A DNA stretch of 64,000 nt from an uncultured Collinsella sp. (GTDB taxonomy: Bacteria; Actinomycetota; Coriobacteriia; Coriobacteriales; Coriobacteriaceae). The first letter of the stretch is position 1; each line of letters opens with the position of its first letter. This document shows positions 34,909 to 43,652 of this stretch, piece after piece. The stretch is from positions 1 through 64,000 of the forward strand of contig CABSNU010000001.1 of NCBI GenBank assembly GCA_902479135.1, written 5' to 3'. The notes beneath the pieces were generated by a model that saw nothing but the letters and a program-made list of their open reading frames with translations, had not been told where the DNA came from and made no database searches. The position numbers and the translations under genes are program-made.

Positions 34909-36459
34909 CTAAACCTGCCCGACAGCGCGATATCTCGTCGCCCGAGCGCGCCCCTCTTTAACGAGTGCGCCTTCCTCAAGCAAACCGTTGATAACCCGCA
35001 GCGTCACGTCGCGCCCAGTTCCCAGAGCGTCCGAAGCATCCTGGCGCGTAAAACCGCGGGGCCGCTCAAGGGCAAAGCGAATCAAGGCGCGAGCGTATCC
35101 ACCACGTCGCTCGTCCGAGACATCCTGTAGCATCGCGGACGCCTTGCACGCAACATCAAAGCCAAGCTCCTCCACGAGCTTGGCACGCACCTCGTGGCCG
35201 CAGTCGCCATTCATCGACACGTGCCCCTCTCGCTGCGCTCGCACGGATGCAAACGCCTGCGAAACATCGGGCGGCAGCGCCCCTTCCCGCTCGAGCTGCT
35301 CATAATCGCTGTAATCCCCACGCAAGTTGGGACCGCTATTGCCACGAGGCGTCAGATAGGAATTGCGCACGGCGTTGACGTTGGGCAGCGACAACCTAAA
35401 CATTGCAGGGTAGGCGCAGACTTCGGGTTCCAACCCTTCCGCCTCATAGAGCGCACGGATCCCCTTGAGGCCCGTTCCAAACGCCTCAACCATCCCCAGA
35501 CGCAAAAAGAGCAGTTGCAGCTTTGGATTCCGAGCGTCCGAGCCGCCCGCAAGCGCCTCCTCGACGCTGATGTGCTGCGGCCCTCCCGCATTGGTAAATT
35601 CAAGCGCCGTACGGCTCATCTTGATAAGAGACGCCACCGAAGATTCGTAGTCGCGATGGATAAACAGGTTCAGAATTCCCTCTCGAACAGCCTCGCGGGG
35701 ATAGTCGTCCTTATCTATGCGATCGAGCCTTCCCGGCACAAAGTACATACGCGTTGCGTTCGATATATTGAGGAACCGTTCGATATCCTCTATCTGCCTG
35801 AAGATCGAGCCCTCGCCATCCTGACGGTCGATAAACTCGGTATACGCATCGTCGTTGAAGAGGCCAGCGCGGACTGCAAAGGGGTTTTGGTCAGAGACCA
35901 GCAGTGCCAAATTGGTGTAAAAGCCCAGCTCATCGATAAGGCCGAGATTCTTTTGAGAGGTTTGGTCAAACGTAATCTCCGCGCGCCTAAAGACCCGCTC
36001 GGCTTCAAAAAACGTCAAGCTCTGTTCATGAGAGCGCGCGGTCTCAAAATAATCGCCGTCGGTGCGCTTGATCATCGAGCGGATCTGGGCCATCTCGATG
36101 GGCACGTTGGCAGGACCTAGGCGCCGATATACCCCGGCGGGAACAAATCCCTTCGAGCACAGGCAGTACGGCTTGTGAGGACCCGCTTCCACCTCGATTT
36201 TCACCAACGCTGCGCCATCGATGTCCAATGCGGAGACCGTCGTGATTTCAGAAACGTCGGGATACACGCCATCGGTTATTGCATTAGAGCATTGAAGCAT
36301 GGTGGCATCGATATCGTCCACGCCGACGATGCTGCCAAAATCGTCGATTCCGATATACAAGGTACCGCCATTCGAATTGGCAAACGCCACCACAGCTTTG
36401 AGCAGCTTAGGGGTAAATGTGCACTTGAACTCCACGGTCTCACTTTCAACAAGCTGCAT
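34909..36459 (-). CDS. Schlafen/AlbA_2-domain ATP-binding regulator-like protein
   Basis: A 516-residue protein. The N-terminal AlbA_2 (Schlafen) domain shows ESETVEFKCTFTPKLLKAVV and FANSNGGTLYIGIDD; the middle carries a RecG-like ATP-binding part (PREAVREGILNLFIHRDYES and LRLGMVEAFGTGLKGI); the C-terminus has a winged-helix-like segment (FTRQDASDALGTGRDVTLRV). ATG 36459 was chosen for its AGGGGG RBS. Such proteins are found as stand-alone putative transcription regulators and also near defence genes. Direct repeats ACTATCGACGAT in the promoter may be its own binding site. Confidence 0.8.
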   Translation of the reverse strand: MQLVESETVEFKCTFTPKLLKAVVAFANSNGGTLYIGIDDFGSIVGVDDIDATMLQCSNAITDGVYPDVSEITTVSALDIDGAALVKIEVEAGPHKPYCLCSKGFVPAGVYRRLGPANVPIEMAQIRSMIKRTDGDYFETARSHEQSLTFFEAERVFRRAEITFDQTSQKNLGLIDELGFYTNLALLVSDQNPFAVRAGLFNDDAYTEFIDRQDGEGSIFRQIEDIERFLNISNATRMYFVPGRLDRIDKDDYPREAVREGILNLFIHRDYESSVASLIKMSRTALEFTNAGGPQHISVEEALAGGSDARNPKLQLLFLRLGMVEAFGTGLKGIRALYEAEGLEPEVCAYPAMFRLSLPNVNAVRNSYLTPRGNSGPNLRGDYSDYEQLEREGALPPDVSQAFASVRAQREGHVSMNGDCGHEVRAKLVEELGFDVACKASAMLQDVSDERRGGYARALIRFALERPRGFTRQDASDALGTGRDVTLRVINGLLEEGALVKEGRARATRYRAVGQV

Positions 36460-36469
36460 GCAACCCCCT

Positions 36470-36509
36470 ATCATCGACTATCGACGATTCTAGACCAACT
36501 ATCGACGAT
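36470..36509 (-). promoter_or_regulatory. Direct repeats ahead of the AlbA_2 gene
   Basis: ACTATCGACGAT occurs at 36477-36488 and 36498-36509, exactly 21 bp apart (two helical turns). The first copy is also part of a near-palindrome ATCATCGA-CTA-TCGACGAT (36470-36488). The position, overlapping or just upstream of the RBS, suits autoregulation. Confidence 0.5.
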
Positions 36510-36648
36510 AAGCAAGGTCCCTGGTACCCTCGCTTAGACCCGAGTGCCCGCGTGCAACGCTGCCCGCCGCACGCAAAAGAGCCCGCCAGCGTGTGCGCCA
36601 GCGGGCCCCAGGTCATATCGACACTACCCCGTGTGCCTGCAACCGCCT

Positions 36649-37770
36649 CTACTTGCAGCGCGCCTTGGGCTGCTGCTGGGTGATGCAGTGGATGTTGCCG
36701 CCACCATAGATGACCTCGCGCGTCATGATGCCGATGACCTCGCGATTCGGATAGGCAGCCTGGATATCCTTGAGTGCCTGGGCATCGTTGGGGTCGCCAA
36801 ACTGTGGCACCAGCACCGCCCCGTTGATGGGCAGGAAGTTGAGGTAGCTCGGCTCGAAAGCGTCCTCGGGAGTACGCGGCAGCACGCCCTCGACGGGGTC
36901 AATCGTGCTGGCCTCCTCTTCGGTCATATATACCGAGGTCGCAGGCATAATCACCTTGTGGATCTTGAGCTTGCGGCCACGGGCATCCGTCGTCTCGGAA
37001 AGCGTCTTATACGCCTCTTGGCACTCCTTGTAGAACTTATGGTTGGGATCATCGGTCCACATGCAGCAGACCTCGCCGGGCGCACTAAAGCATGCGACGT
37101 CGTCCACGTGCCCGTTGGTCTCAAACGGATCGATGCCATCCTTGATCCAAATGACCTTCTCGATGCCCAGGTACTCGGCAAGCTTCTCCTCGATCTGCTC
37201 CTTGGTGTACTGGGGGTTGCGGTCCTCATTGAGCAGGCACATCTCGGTGGTCACCACGGTGCCCTGGCCGTCGCAGTTAAACGAGCCGCCCTCGAGGATG
37301 TAGTCCTCGGGACGATAGCGGTTGACCTGCTCGAGCTGTGCCACCTGCAAGCCGATGCTCGCATCCTTGTCCCACGGGAAATACAGACCGTCGATAAAGC
37401 CGCCATACGCGTTAAAGTGGAAGTGCGAGAGTGCCACGTCGCCCTTGTCGTTGACAAGGAACGCCGGGCCGGGATCGCGAATCCAGCTGTCGTTGTACTC
37501 CATGTGGATAACGCGCACGTTCTCAACGCCGTCGAAGATCTCACACACCGCGGGGAAGTCTTCGGTGTTGACGCCCACAGTGATGGGCTGAAAACGTGCA
37601 ACGGTCTTGATGATCTCGGTGAAGACCTTCTGCGCCGGCTTGGCACCGCAGCGCCACACATCCGAGCGATGCGGCCACAAAATCCAGGTGCGCTCCTGCT
37701 CTTCGTACTCGCCGGGCATGTAGAATCCGTCCTTCTTTGGCGTAGACTCGCTCTCGTAAATGGTCTTCAT
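36649..37770 (-). CDS. aguA: Agmatine deiminase (copy 1)
   Basis: A 373-residue enzyme that converts agmatine to N-carbamoylputrescine and ammonia. Motifs of the family: WPHRSDVWRCGAKPAQ, NDSWIRDPGP, HFHFNAYGG, EGGSFNCDGQGT, ETNGHVDDVACF and the catalytic cysteine in GGGNIHCITQQ at the C-terminus. RBS AGGAG precedes the ATG. A second, similar gene lies at 45.6-46.8 kb; the two differ in length (373 versus 401) and in the segment before the VIWIKDG motif. A GAF-type LuxR gene is divergent from it. Confidence 0.93.
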   Translation of the reverse strand: MKTIYESESTPKKDGFYMPGEYEEQERTWILWPHRSDVWRCGAKPAQKVFTEIIKTVARFQPITVGVNTEDFPAVCEIFDGVENVRVIHMEYNDSWIRDPGPAFLVNDKGDVALSHFHFNAYGGFIDGLYFPWDKDASIGLQVAQLEQVNRYRPEDYILEGGSFNCDGQGTVVTTEMCLLNEDRNPQYTKEQIEEKLAEYLGIEKVIWIKDGIDPFETNGHVDDVACFSAPGEVCCMWTDDPNHKFYKECQEAYKTLSETTDARGRKLKIHKVIMPATSVYMTEEEASTIDPVEGVLPRTPEDAFEPSYLNFLPINGAVLVPQFGDPNDAQALKDIQAAYPNREVIGIMTREVIYGGGNIHCITQQQPKARCK

Positions 37771-37951
37771 GTTGGCTCCTAACGATATGGACGACCCTTT
37801 GTGATGACGGCCCCATTGTGCGGCTCCGGAAGCCCACTCTCAATGGGCCTAGGGGACCCTTTCGCCACCCAAAAGGACACCGTTCACTGACCTAAAGTTC
37901 TAGTGGCGCGCGAGACGTGTCATACTGACAAAGCCGCATGAAAGGACATCC

Positions 37952-38752
37952 ATGACCAATACCACGCATACCCGCTTTAACCCCGATGAGATCCACGGGA
38001 GCCGCTGGTCCGCCCTCAACGAATGCGCCTTATGGATTCATGGCTGCGACGACTTCGCCACGCTTCAAGCCGGGCTTCTTGATAGAGTTAATCAGGTGAT
38101 ATCGCACCGGGCCTCGATGTTTGATATCGCACGCGCCGGCACACACGGACAGACAGAATTCGTAAGCCCCGTTGCCCGTGGCATGGCAGAAGACCAGCTC
38201 GAGAGCTACTACGAACGCTATGCCGCCTTTGACTACACCCTTTGGAGCTTTGACGTTCACAACGTGCATGTTTATCGCGACCTGGACCTTGTGGATGTCG
38301 AGCGCCGCAACGCAACGCCCATCTATCAGGAGTGGATGAAGCCGCTCGGCATCTACTATGGCTGCACTGCCACGCTCGCGCACGGGAGCACATCCCTGGG
38401 GTCGCTCACGCTGTTTCGCGCACGAGAAGCGGGGGATTTTTCGGACGAAGAGCTCGAAGCCCTACGCCAGCTCGCGCGGCACCTGAGCCTGCGCCTGTAC
38501 GGGATCCTTGCGCAGAGCACCGCACAGCAAGCTTGCGAGAACCCCTTAGAGGCGCTCATCAGCGAGCTCGAAGTCCTCCCCCGCGAGGCAGAGGTGCTCA
38601 AGATGATGCTTGCCGGCAAGACCAACCGCGAAATGGCCGAGGAGCTCTATATCTCGGAGTCGACCGTAAAAAAGCATGTCAACGCCCTCTATCACAAGCT
38701 CGGCGTCAAAAACCGCCTGGGCCTCATGGCATTGGTTCGAGAACAATCATAA
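37952..38752 (+). CDS. Soluble LuxR-family regulator with GAF-like sensor
   Basis: A 266-residue protein without membrane segments. Residues 1-190 look like a GAF or autoinducer-type sensor domain (DDFATLQAGLLDRV, then YGCTATLAHGSTSLGSLTLF); the C-terminal HTH is LPREAEVLKMMLAGKTNREM, then AEELYISESTVKKHV. RBS AAAGGA. Divergent from aguA copy 1, with about 180 nt of shared promoter space, so it probably controls it. The LuxR remnant at 30.7 kb is its closest relative in the window. Confidence 0.85.
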   Translation: MTNTTHTRFNPDEIHGSRWSALNECALWIHGCDDFATLQAGLLDRVNQVISHRASMFDIARAGTHGQTEFVSPVARGMAEDQLESYYERYAAFDYTLWSFDVHNVHVYRDLDLVDVERRNATPIYQEWMKPLGIYYGCTATLAHGSTSLGSLTLFRAREAGDFSDEELEALRQLARHLSLRLYGILAQSTAQQACENPLEALISELEVLPREAEVLKMMLAGKTNREMAEELYISESTVKKHVNALYHKLGVKNRLGLMALVREQS

Positions 38753-38813
38753 GCCGGCCTTTAATTTGAAAGTAGCGCTGGTAGATTGCCTATTTGAACC
38801 TCGTTGCAAAGAA

Positions 38814-38846
38814 CCGCCGCAGACGCCTTGGGAGCATCTGCGGCGG
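38814..38846. terminator. Bidirectional terminator between LuxR and MATE genes
   Basis: CCGCCGCAGA (38814-38823) and TCTGCGGCGG (38837-38846) form a 10-bp stem between two convergent genes. TTGCAAAG flanks one side and CTTGC the other; no long T run. Confidence 0.6.
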
Positions 38847-38890
38847 CTTGCATTAAACAGTCGCTGTCATGTGTCGCAAGCGCGCGTTGG

Positions 38891-40273
38891 CTACGCGGGA
38901 AGCCCGCTCAGGCGCTTGGACTCATGCGCGGCGAGCGCAATGGAGATGATACCGGTAATGGCGTCGGCCACCACCAGGGCGATCCACACGCCCTCAACAC
39001 CCATCATGTTGCCGAGGAGGTACATAAGCGGCACCGAGCAGATCACATAGCGAAGCAGGCCCGTAAACGTGGCGATACCCACCTTCTCGACCGCCTGGAA
39101 GTACATCGACATGGTCATGGCAAGATAGCCCAGGGCAACAGCCAGGATGACAGTACGCGTGGCGTTGGCGGCAACCTCAACGAGCGCAGGATCGCTGCCG
39201 GCAAAGAAGGCGCACACCGGCGTGGCGGCAAGCCAGAGTGCAACGGTGACCAGCGCCAGCGTCACGACCTGGTACTTAAGTGTGCAGGAGAGCGTCTCCT
39301 TAAGGCGCGACCAGGCCTTTGCGCCGGCATTGAAGGCAGCGATAGGCTGCAGACCATAGGAGAAGCACTGGGCAACCATCATGGTAATGTAGAGGATGTA
39401 GCCGTTGATCACGCCAAAGGCTGCGATGTAGAGCGAGCCCATGTCGCCGCCGAGCGAACCCAAAAGCGAGTTGGCAACGGTATTAAAGATAAAGGTCGCG
39501 CCCTGGACCAGGAAGAACGGGAAACCGATCTTGAAGATCTGGCCGCAGATGGCGAGGTCGAGCTTAAGGTCGGCCAGGCTAATCTGGAGCTGGGACTTTT
39601 TGCCCCCGATGAACCAGAAGATACCGATGGCCCAGATACCGATGGAAAGCCCGTAGTACACGCCGGCGCCCATAACGCCAAACTTGAGCACAAACGTGGA
39701 AAGCGCGAGCCAACAGATGGCGACGATGGCCGAAACGGTCATAAGGTTGGCCTGGATCTGAACCTTCTCGTCCACACGCATCACAGCGGTGATCATCTGG
39801 CCAATGACCGTGAGCGGCAGCAGCACGGCGAAGGTGCGCACGCCGGCAACGGTATCGGCCATGATGTCGGGTGTGGCGCCAAAGAATGCGCAGATGGGCT
39901 CGGTAAACACTGCCATCACCACAGCAAGCAGCACACTCACGATCGTGGTGAGCCAAAAGCCCTGGCTAAAAGCCTTGCTTGCGCCCTTGATGTCGCCGGC
40001 ACCCAAAAGGTTGCCCACCACGGCGGGCACGCCGGTGCCAAACAGGTTGCCAAAGGCCAGGTTGATGTACTCGACCGACATAATGATCGAGACACAGGCC
40101 AGGCCGTGGGCACCCAGGCCCCAACCCATCACGAGTCCTTCGAGGACCACCATGATGATCTGGGCGAGCATGCCCTGGCCGGTGACGATGGTGTACTTAC
40201 GCACCAGGCCGGGAATCGGTTGGGAGGCGAGCTCGCGCTCCTCCTCCACGGCAGCGGTTACTTCTTCTGCCAT
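38891..40273 (-). CDS. MATE-family efflux transporter
   Basis: A 460-residue membrane protein with twelve hydrophobic segments of the multidrug and toxin extrusion family. Recognisable stretches are GLVMGWGLGAHGLACVSIIM, FGNLFGTGVPAVVGNLLGAG and GLQPIAAFNAGAKAW. ATG 40273 has AAGGGGAG upstream. It follows an amidohydrolase gene on the same strand after 87 nt, so it may export a product of that enzyme or an amine, but this is only suggested by context. Confidence 0.9.
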   Translation of the reverse strand: MAEEVTAAVEEERELASQPIPGLVRKYTIVTGQGMLAQIIMVVLEGLVMGWGLGAHGLACVSIIMSVEYINLAFGNLFGTGVPAVVGNLLGAGDIKGASKAFSQGFWLTTIVSVLLAVVMAVFTEPICAFFGATPDIMADTVAGVRTFAVLLPLTVIGQMITAVMRVDEKVQIQANLMTVSAIVAICWLALSTFVLKFGVMGAGVYYGLSIGIWAIGIFWFIGGKKSQLQISLADLKLDLAICGQIFKIGFPFFLVQGATFIFNTVANSLLGSLGGDMGSLYIAAFGVINGYILYITMMVAQCFSYGLQPIAAFNAGAKAWSRLKETLSCTLKYQVVTLALVTVALWLAATPVCAFFAGSDPALVEVAANATRTVILAVALGYLAMTMSMYFQAVEKVGIATFTGLLRYVICSVPLMYLLGNMMGVEGVWIALVVADAITGIISIALAAHESKRLSGLPA

Positions 40274-40360
40274 TGTTCTCCCCTTTCCTTGAGAGAGTAG
40301 TGCTGAATGGATGTCAGGCGGCTGACAACTGGCACCAAGCCGCCCAATCAAACGATGGTG

Positions 40361-41989
40361 CTATGCCTCAAAGACCACCTTGCCGGCGATCATCGTGAGG
40401 GCTGCGGTAGCCTCGAGCACCTCGGCCGGCTCGCAATCAAAGAGGTTGCGATCGAGCACACAGATATCTGCCTGCTTGCCGCACGCGAGCGTGCCGATGC
40501 GGTCCTCGGCATGCATGGCGTAGGCGCTGCCATAGGTGTAGGCGCGCAGAGCCTCGGCCATGGTGATGCGCTCCTGGGGGAACCAGCCCTCGGGGTTGGA
40601 GCCGTCCTCGAGCATGCGGAAGACCGCGCCGTACACCTCCTCCATGGGCTCCAGGCCCACAACGGGGAAGTCACTGCCCAGGTGCACCACGGCACCGCTG
40701 GCAAGCAGGCTATGCAGGGGCCACGAAAACGCAGCACGCTCGGGGCCCACGGCATCGTCCTTGGCAAGGTCAGCCATATCGAGCAGCATGTGCCACGGCT
40801 GCATGCCAGGGCATATACCCAGCTCGGCATAGCGCGGCAGATCCTCGGGCTGAACCGTCTCGTTGTGCTCCATGGAGTGGCGACAATCCCGCTTGCCATG
40901 CAAGCGCTCGCCCTCCTCAAAACAATCGAGCACAAAACGCACCGAGCGATCACCAATCGTATGGATGCGCGTGTCAACGCCCCATTCCTGCGCCCTGAGG
41001 ATGGCAGCGCGGATGCGCTCCGGCTCCTCCGCGGGCTCACCACAGGTATCGGGCGCGTTGCTATAGGGCTCAAGCATCCAGGCGGTATGGTCGGAGCACA
41101 CGCCATCAAGGAACTGCTTAAAGCCGTGCCACTCCACCCGCGTACCCGGGAAGGCATATTTCTCCTTGATCTGCTCGAGCGTCAAGGACTCGTTTTCGAA
41201 CAGGTCGGTGTACAGGAACACACGCAGCGGCAGGTCGCCCTTGGCATTAAGACCTGCCAACACCGCATACGGGTTTTCCATGCTCACAAACGTAGGATTG
41301 ACCATGCCGACCGTAGTGATTCCCAGGGCATTGGCGCGCCGGGCGGTTTTTGCAAACGACGCGTCAACAACCTCGGGCGCCGGATCGTAGACCTCGTCCA
41401 TAAAGAAGACGCCGGCGTTGTTGGAAAACACGCCCGTCAGATTGCCCTCGGCATCCTTAAGGATCTTGCCACCTGCGGGATCGGGCGTCTGCGAAGTTAC
41501 TCCCACCTTGTTGATGGCGCAGGTATTGGCACTAAAGGTATGCAGGTCAACCTGCTGCAGAAAAACCGGGCGGTCAGAGATGTACTCATCGATCATCGCG
41601 GCTGTGGGCATCTCGGGGACATCCCACTGGAACTGGATAATCTGGCAGCCCAGAATCCACTCGTTATCGGGATGGTCGGCCGCAAACGCCACGACACGTT
41701 CCATCGCCATCTCAAAACTGGTGCAGTCGATGAGGTTGACGGCAAAATCGGGGTCGGTCATGAACGCGCCCTGGGCAAAATGCGTGTGCGAGTCAATCAG
41801 GCCGGGCATGACGAGCTGGTCGCCAAAGTCGCGCACCTCGGTATCGGGGCCGATAAACGGTGCCAGGTGGGCATCGTCACCGCAGGCAACGATTTTATCG
41901 CCCCGCACGGCAACGCCGCCCTTAAACGGCTCGAGCCCATCGCCGGTAAAAACGGCGTTGCTCTTGATAACTACATCAGCCTTGTCCAT
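40361..41989 (-). CDS. YtcJ-like amidohydrolase, cytoplasmic
   Basis: A 542-residue amidohydrolase related to the exported one at 30.9 kb but without a signal peptide. Metal ligands are expected in LIDSHTHFAQG and in RIHTIGDRSVRFVLD; further SMEHNETVQPEDLPRY and GTLACGKQADICVLD. ATG 41989 has GAGGAGG. Likely in an operon with the MATE gene downstream, and preceded by a region with repeated GCAGGTTTA boxes and a LuxR gene. The substrate is unknown. Confidence 0.85.
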   Translation of the reverse strand: MDKADVVIKSNAVFTGDGLEPFKGGVAVRGDKIVACGDDAHLAPFIGPDTEVRDFGDQLVMPGLIDSHTHFAQGAFMTDPDFAVNLIDCTSFEMAMERVVAFAADHPDNEWILGCQIIQFQWDVPEMPTAAMIDEYISDRPVFLQQVDLHTFSANTCAINKVGVTSQTPDPAGGKILKDAEGNLTGVFSNNAGVFFMDEVYDPAPEVVDASFAKTARRANALGITTVGMVNPTFVSMENPYAVLAGLNAKGDLPLRVFLYTDLFENESLTLEQIKEKYAFPGTRVEWHGFKQFLDGVCSDHTAWMLEPYSNAPDTCGEPAEEPERIRAAILRAQEWGVDTRIHTIGDRSVRFVLDCFEEGERLHGKRDCRHSMEHNETVQPEDLPRYAELGICPGMQPWHMLLDMADLAKDDAVGPERAAFSWPLHSLLASGAVVHLGSDFPVVGLEPMEEVYGAVFRMLEDGSNPEGWFPQERITMAEALRAYTYGSAYAMHAEDRIGTLACGKQADICVLDRNLFDCEPAEVLEATAALTMIAGKVVFEA

Positions 41990-42304
41990 GTGAGCCTCCT
42001 CAGGCATCTTTGGTTGCAACGCGGACGCACCGCCCGCGTGGGCACTCGGTTGGGAGCGTAGCGCTCCCGCATCGGCGCGTGCCTACAAGCCGTGCTCGGA
42101 CGTCTGTCCCGCGTCCGCGGCTTCGCGCTACACCCATTGATACACAGGGGCAAATCCGTGCCAAGGCCAGGGACCGCAAACGGTCAGTTTAAGCAGGTTT
42201 ACACGCTTTACCTGCAGGTTTATTGTCTGAGATTATTACCGCTTCATTACGCCCAACGGTATGGCCGCCCACACGGCAAGACCCGCATGCGAGGAAGAAT
42301 GGGG
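41990..42304. other. Intergenic region upstream of amidohydrolase
   Basis: No gene. Contains GCAGGTTTA at 42193-42201 and 42214-42222, 21 bp apart, plus further GTTTA/TTTACC half-sites, about 205-235 nt upstream of the amidohydrolase start. Probably operator sites. Confidence 0.45.
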
Positions 42305-43297
42305 CTAGGAACGCCAAAAGGTATCTATGAGGTCATCTCGGTTGGAGACGCCGCTTTTAACGTAGATGCGATGCAAGTGCGCCTTGACCGTGCCAGGGCT
42401 GATGACCAACTCGCTGGCGATGTTTTGGGCGTCGTTGCCCTTCAGCAGCAGCGTGAGCACCTCCTGCTCGCGCCGCGACAGCTTATGGGCATCGGCATAG
42501 ATCACCACACGCGATGCGAGGTCGTCCTCAGAGCTTGCGCTCTGGGCCGCCACGTCCTCATCGGCACGCGGATGACGGGCATACACGCGCAGGATATGGC
42601 TAAACTGGCAAAAGAGTTGGACCGCGCATACCACGAGCAGCACGTTTTCGGAGATATTGCGCTCGGACAGATACCACAAAAAGAGGCTGATGACGGGGTT
42701 TTGAGAGTCGGGGCGGCAGAGCAAAATCATGTAGGTGTCCTCGGCGATTACGCAAAACGCAAGAACGAGGGCCACCTTCCAAAAGAGCTTTGAGCGGTCG
42801 AGGTCGAGTTTCTCAACACGCGTGGCTCTGTACCGGTAATGCCAGGCGGCATAGGCAAGACATCCTACATTGCCCAGGTCACGCGTGAGCCAAAAGAGAT
42901 ACTGCTGCATCTCTCCGGCAGCGCCGCTGCGAGGCACCAGCAGCAATTGCAAGATTGAAAACGGCACGATAGCGAGTACGAGCATGCGCGACGTCGGCCT
43001 TTTGCGCAAGCGCGCAAACATCCACAGTACCACGCAGGCATAGATGGCAATACCGAGCACGCAGCGCAGCAAGGGGTGCTGCAACGGCTCGCTAAAGGTA
43101 ACAGCGTAGTCGTATTTGAGCCGATTGTACTCGTCAAAAAAGATGACTGACATATCGAGCATGTAGAGCAAAAAGCCCGCCGCGGCCACTAGGCTGTCGC
43201 GACGGTGCGTCATGAGCCAAACCACCAATGCCACGGCACTGGTCACCAGAGCCACACCCATGATAATCGTGGTGTAGATATAGAACGCGAAACTCAT
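42305..43297 (-). CDS. Membrane-anchored LuxR-type regulator
   Basis: A 330-residue protein with about seven hydrophobic segments and a C-terminal LuxR HTH (LSRREQEVLTLLLKGNDAQN, then IASELVISPGTVKAHLHRIY). A GGGGAGG RBS precedes ATG 43297. It lies upstream of the cytoplasmic amidohydrolase gene on the same strand and divergent from a small ORF. Strong family likeness to the regulators at 32.9 and 50.1 kb in layout (FFDEYN near residue 55, AEDTYMILL near 190). Confidence 0.88.
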   Translation of the reverse strand: MSFAFYIYTTIIMGVALVTSAVALVVWLMTHRRDSLVAAAGFLLYMLDMSVIFFDEYNRLKYDYAVTFSEPLQHPLLRCVLGIAIYACVVLWMFARLRKRPTSRMLVLAIVPFSILQLLLVPRSGAAGEMQQYLFWLTRDLGNVGCLAYAAWHYRYRATRVEKLDLDRSKLFWKVALVLAFCVIAEDTYMILLCRPDSQNPVISLFLWYLSERNISENVLLVVCAVQLFCQFSHILRVYARHPRADEDVAAQSASSEDDLASRVVIYADAHKLSRREQEVLTLLLKGNDAQNIASELVISPGTVKAHLHRIYVKSGVSNRDDLIDTFWRS

Positions 43298-43425
43298 GCC
43301 CGCCTCCCCTGTCTAGATGCTGTGAGGATGTTGACAGATTCTTTGCCGCAAGATTAGACTCACCGATTAAACGTACTGTATCGTTTAGATAAACAAGTTG
43401 TGTCTCACCGATGAAAGGAGATGCC

Positions 43426-43617
43426 ATGACACCGATCGCTCCGCTCAAGATGCTCGTCGCGCCCGCCGCCAAGGCCATCACCCGACTCGGTTCTTCCATG
43501 ACCTACGACGACGTTCCCTGCGCCGTTGAGGCGCGTTCGGACAGCTGCCCCTACCTGGGCCACGTCCCCTACTTTGCACCCAAGCTCGCATCTGATCCCG
43601 AGCAGCGTGAGCAGTAA
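43426..43617 (+). CDS. Small protein of 63 residues, unknown
   Basis: ATG 43426 has a strong RBS (AAAGGAG at 5 nt). The product starts MTPIAPLKMLVAPAAKAITR and has two cysteines in VPCAVEARSDSCPYLGHVPY. No signal peptide or membrane segment. Divergent from the LuxR gene and convergent with the APC permease gene, with only 35 nt to the latter's stop. I do not recognise it. The RBS and GC-biased codon use support a real gene. Confidence 0.5.
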   Translation: MTPIAPLKMLVAPAAKAITRLGSSMTYDDVPCAVEARSDSCPYLGHVPYFAPKLASDPEQREQ

Positions 43618-43652
43618 TCCAAGATGCATCTAGCACCGCACAACTCGCGGCG

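Noticed and set aside
40307..42061. 584-codon plus-strand frame opposite the amidohydrolase, and similar long frames at 6048-7070, 30867-32609, 45462-46886 and 47068-48591
   Set aside because: All mirror genes with recognised products on the minus strand and have no RBS or family features.
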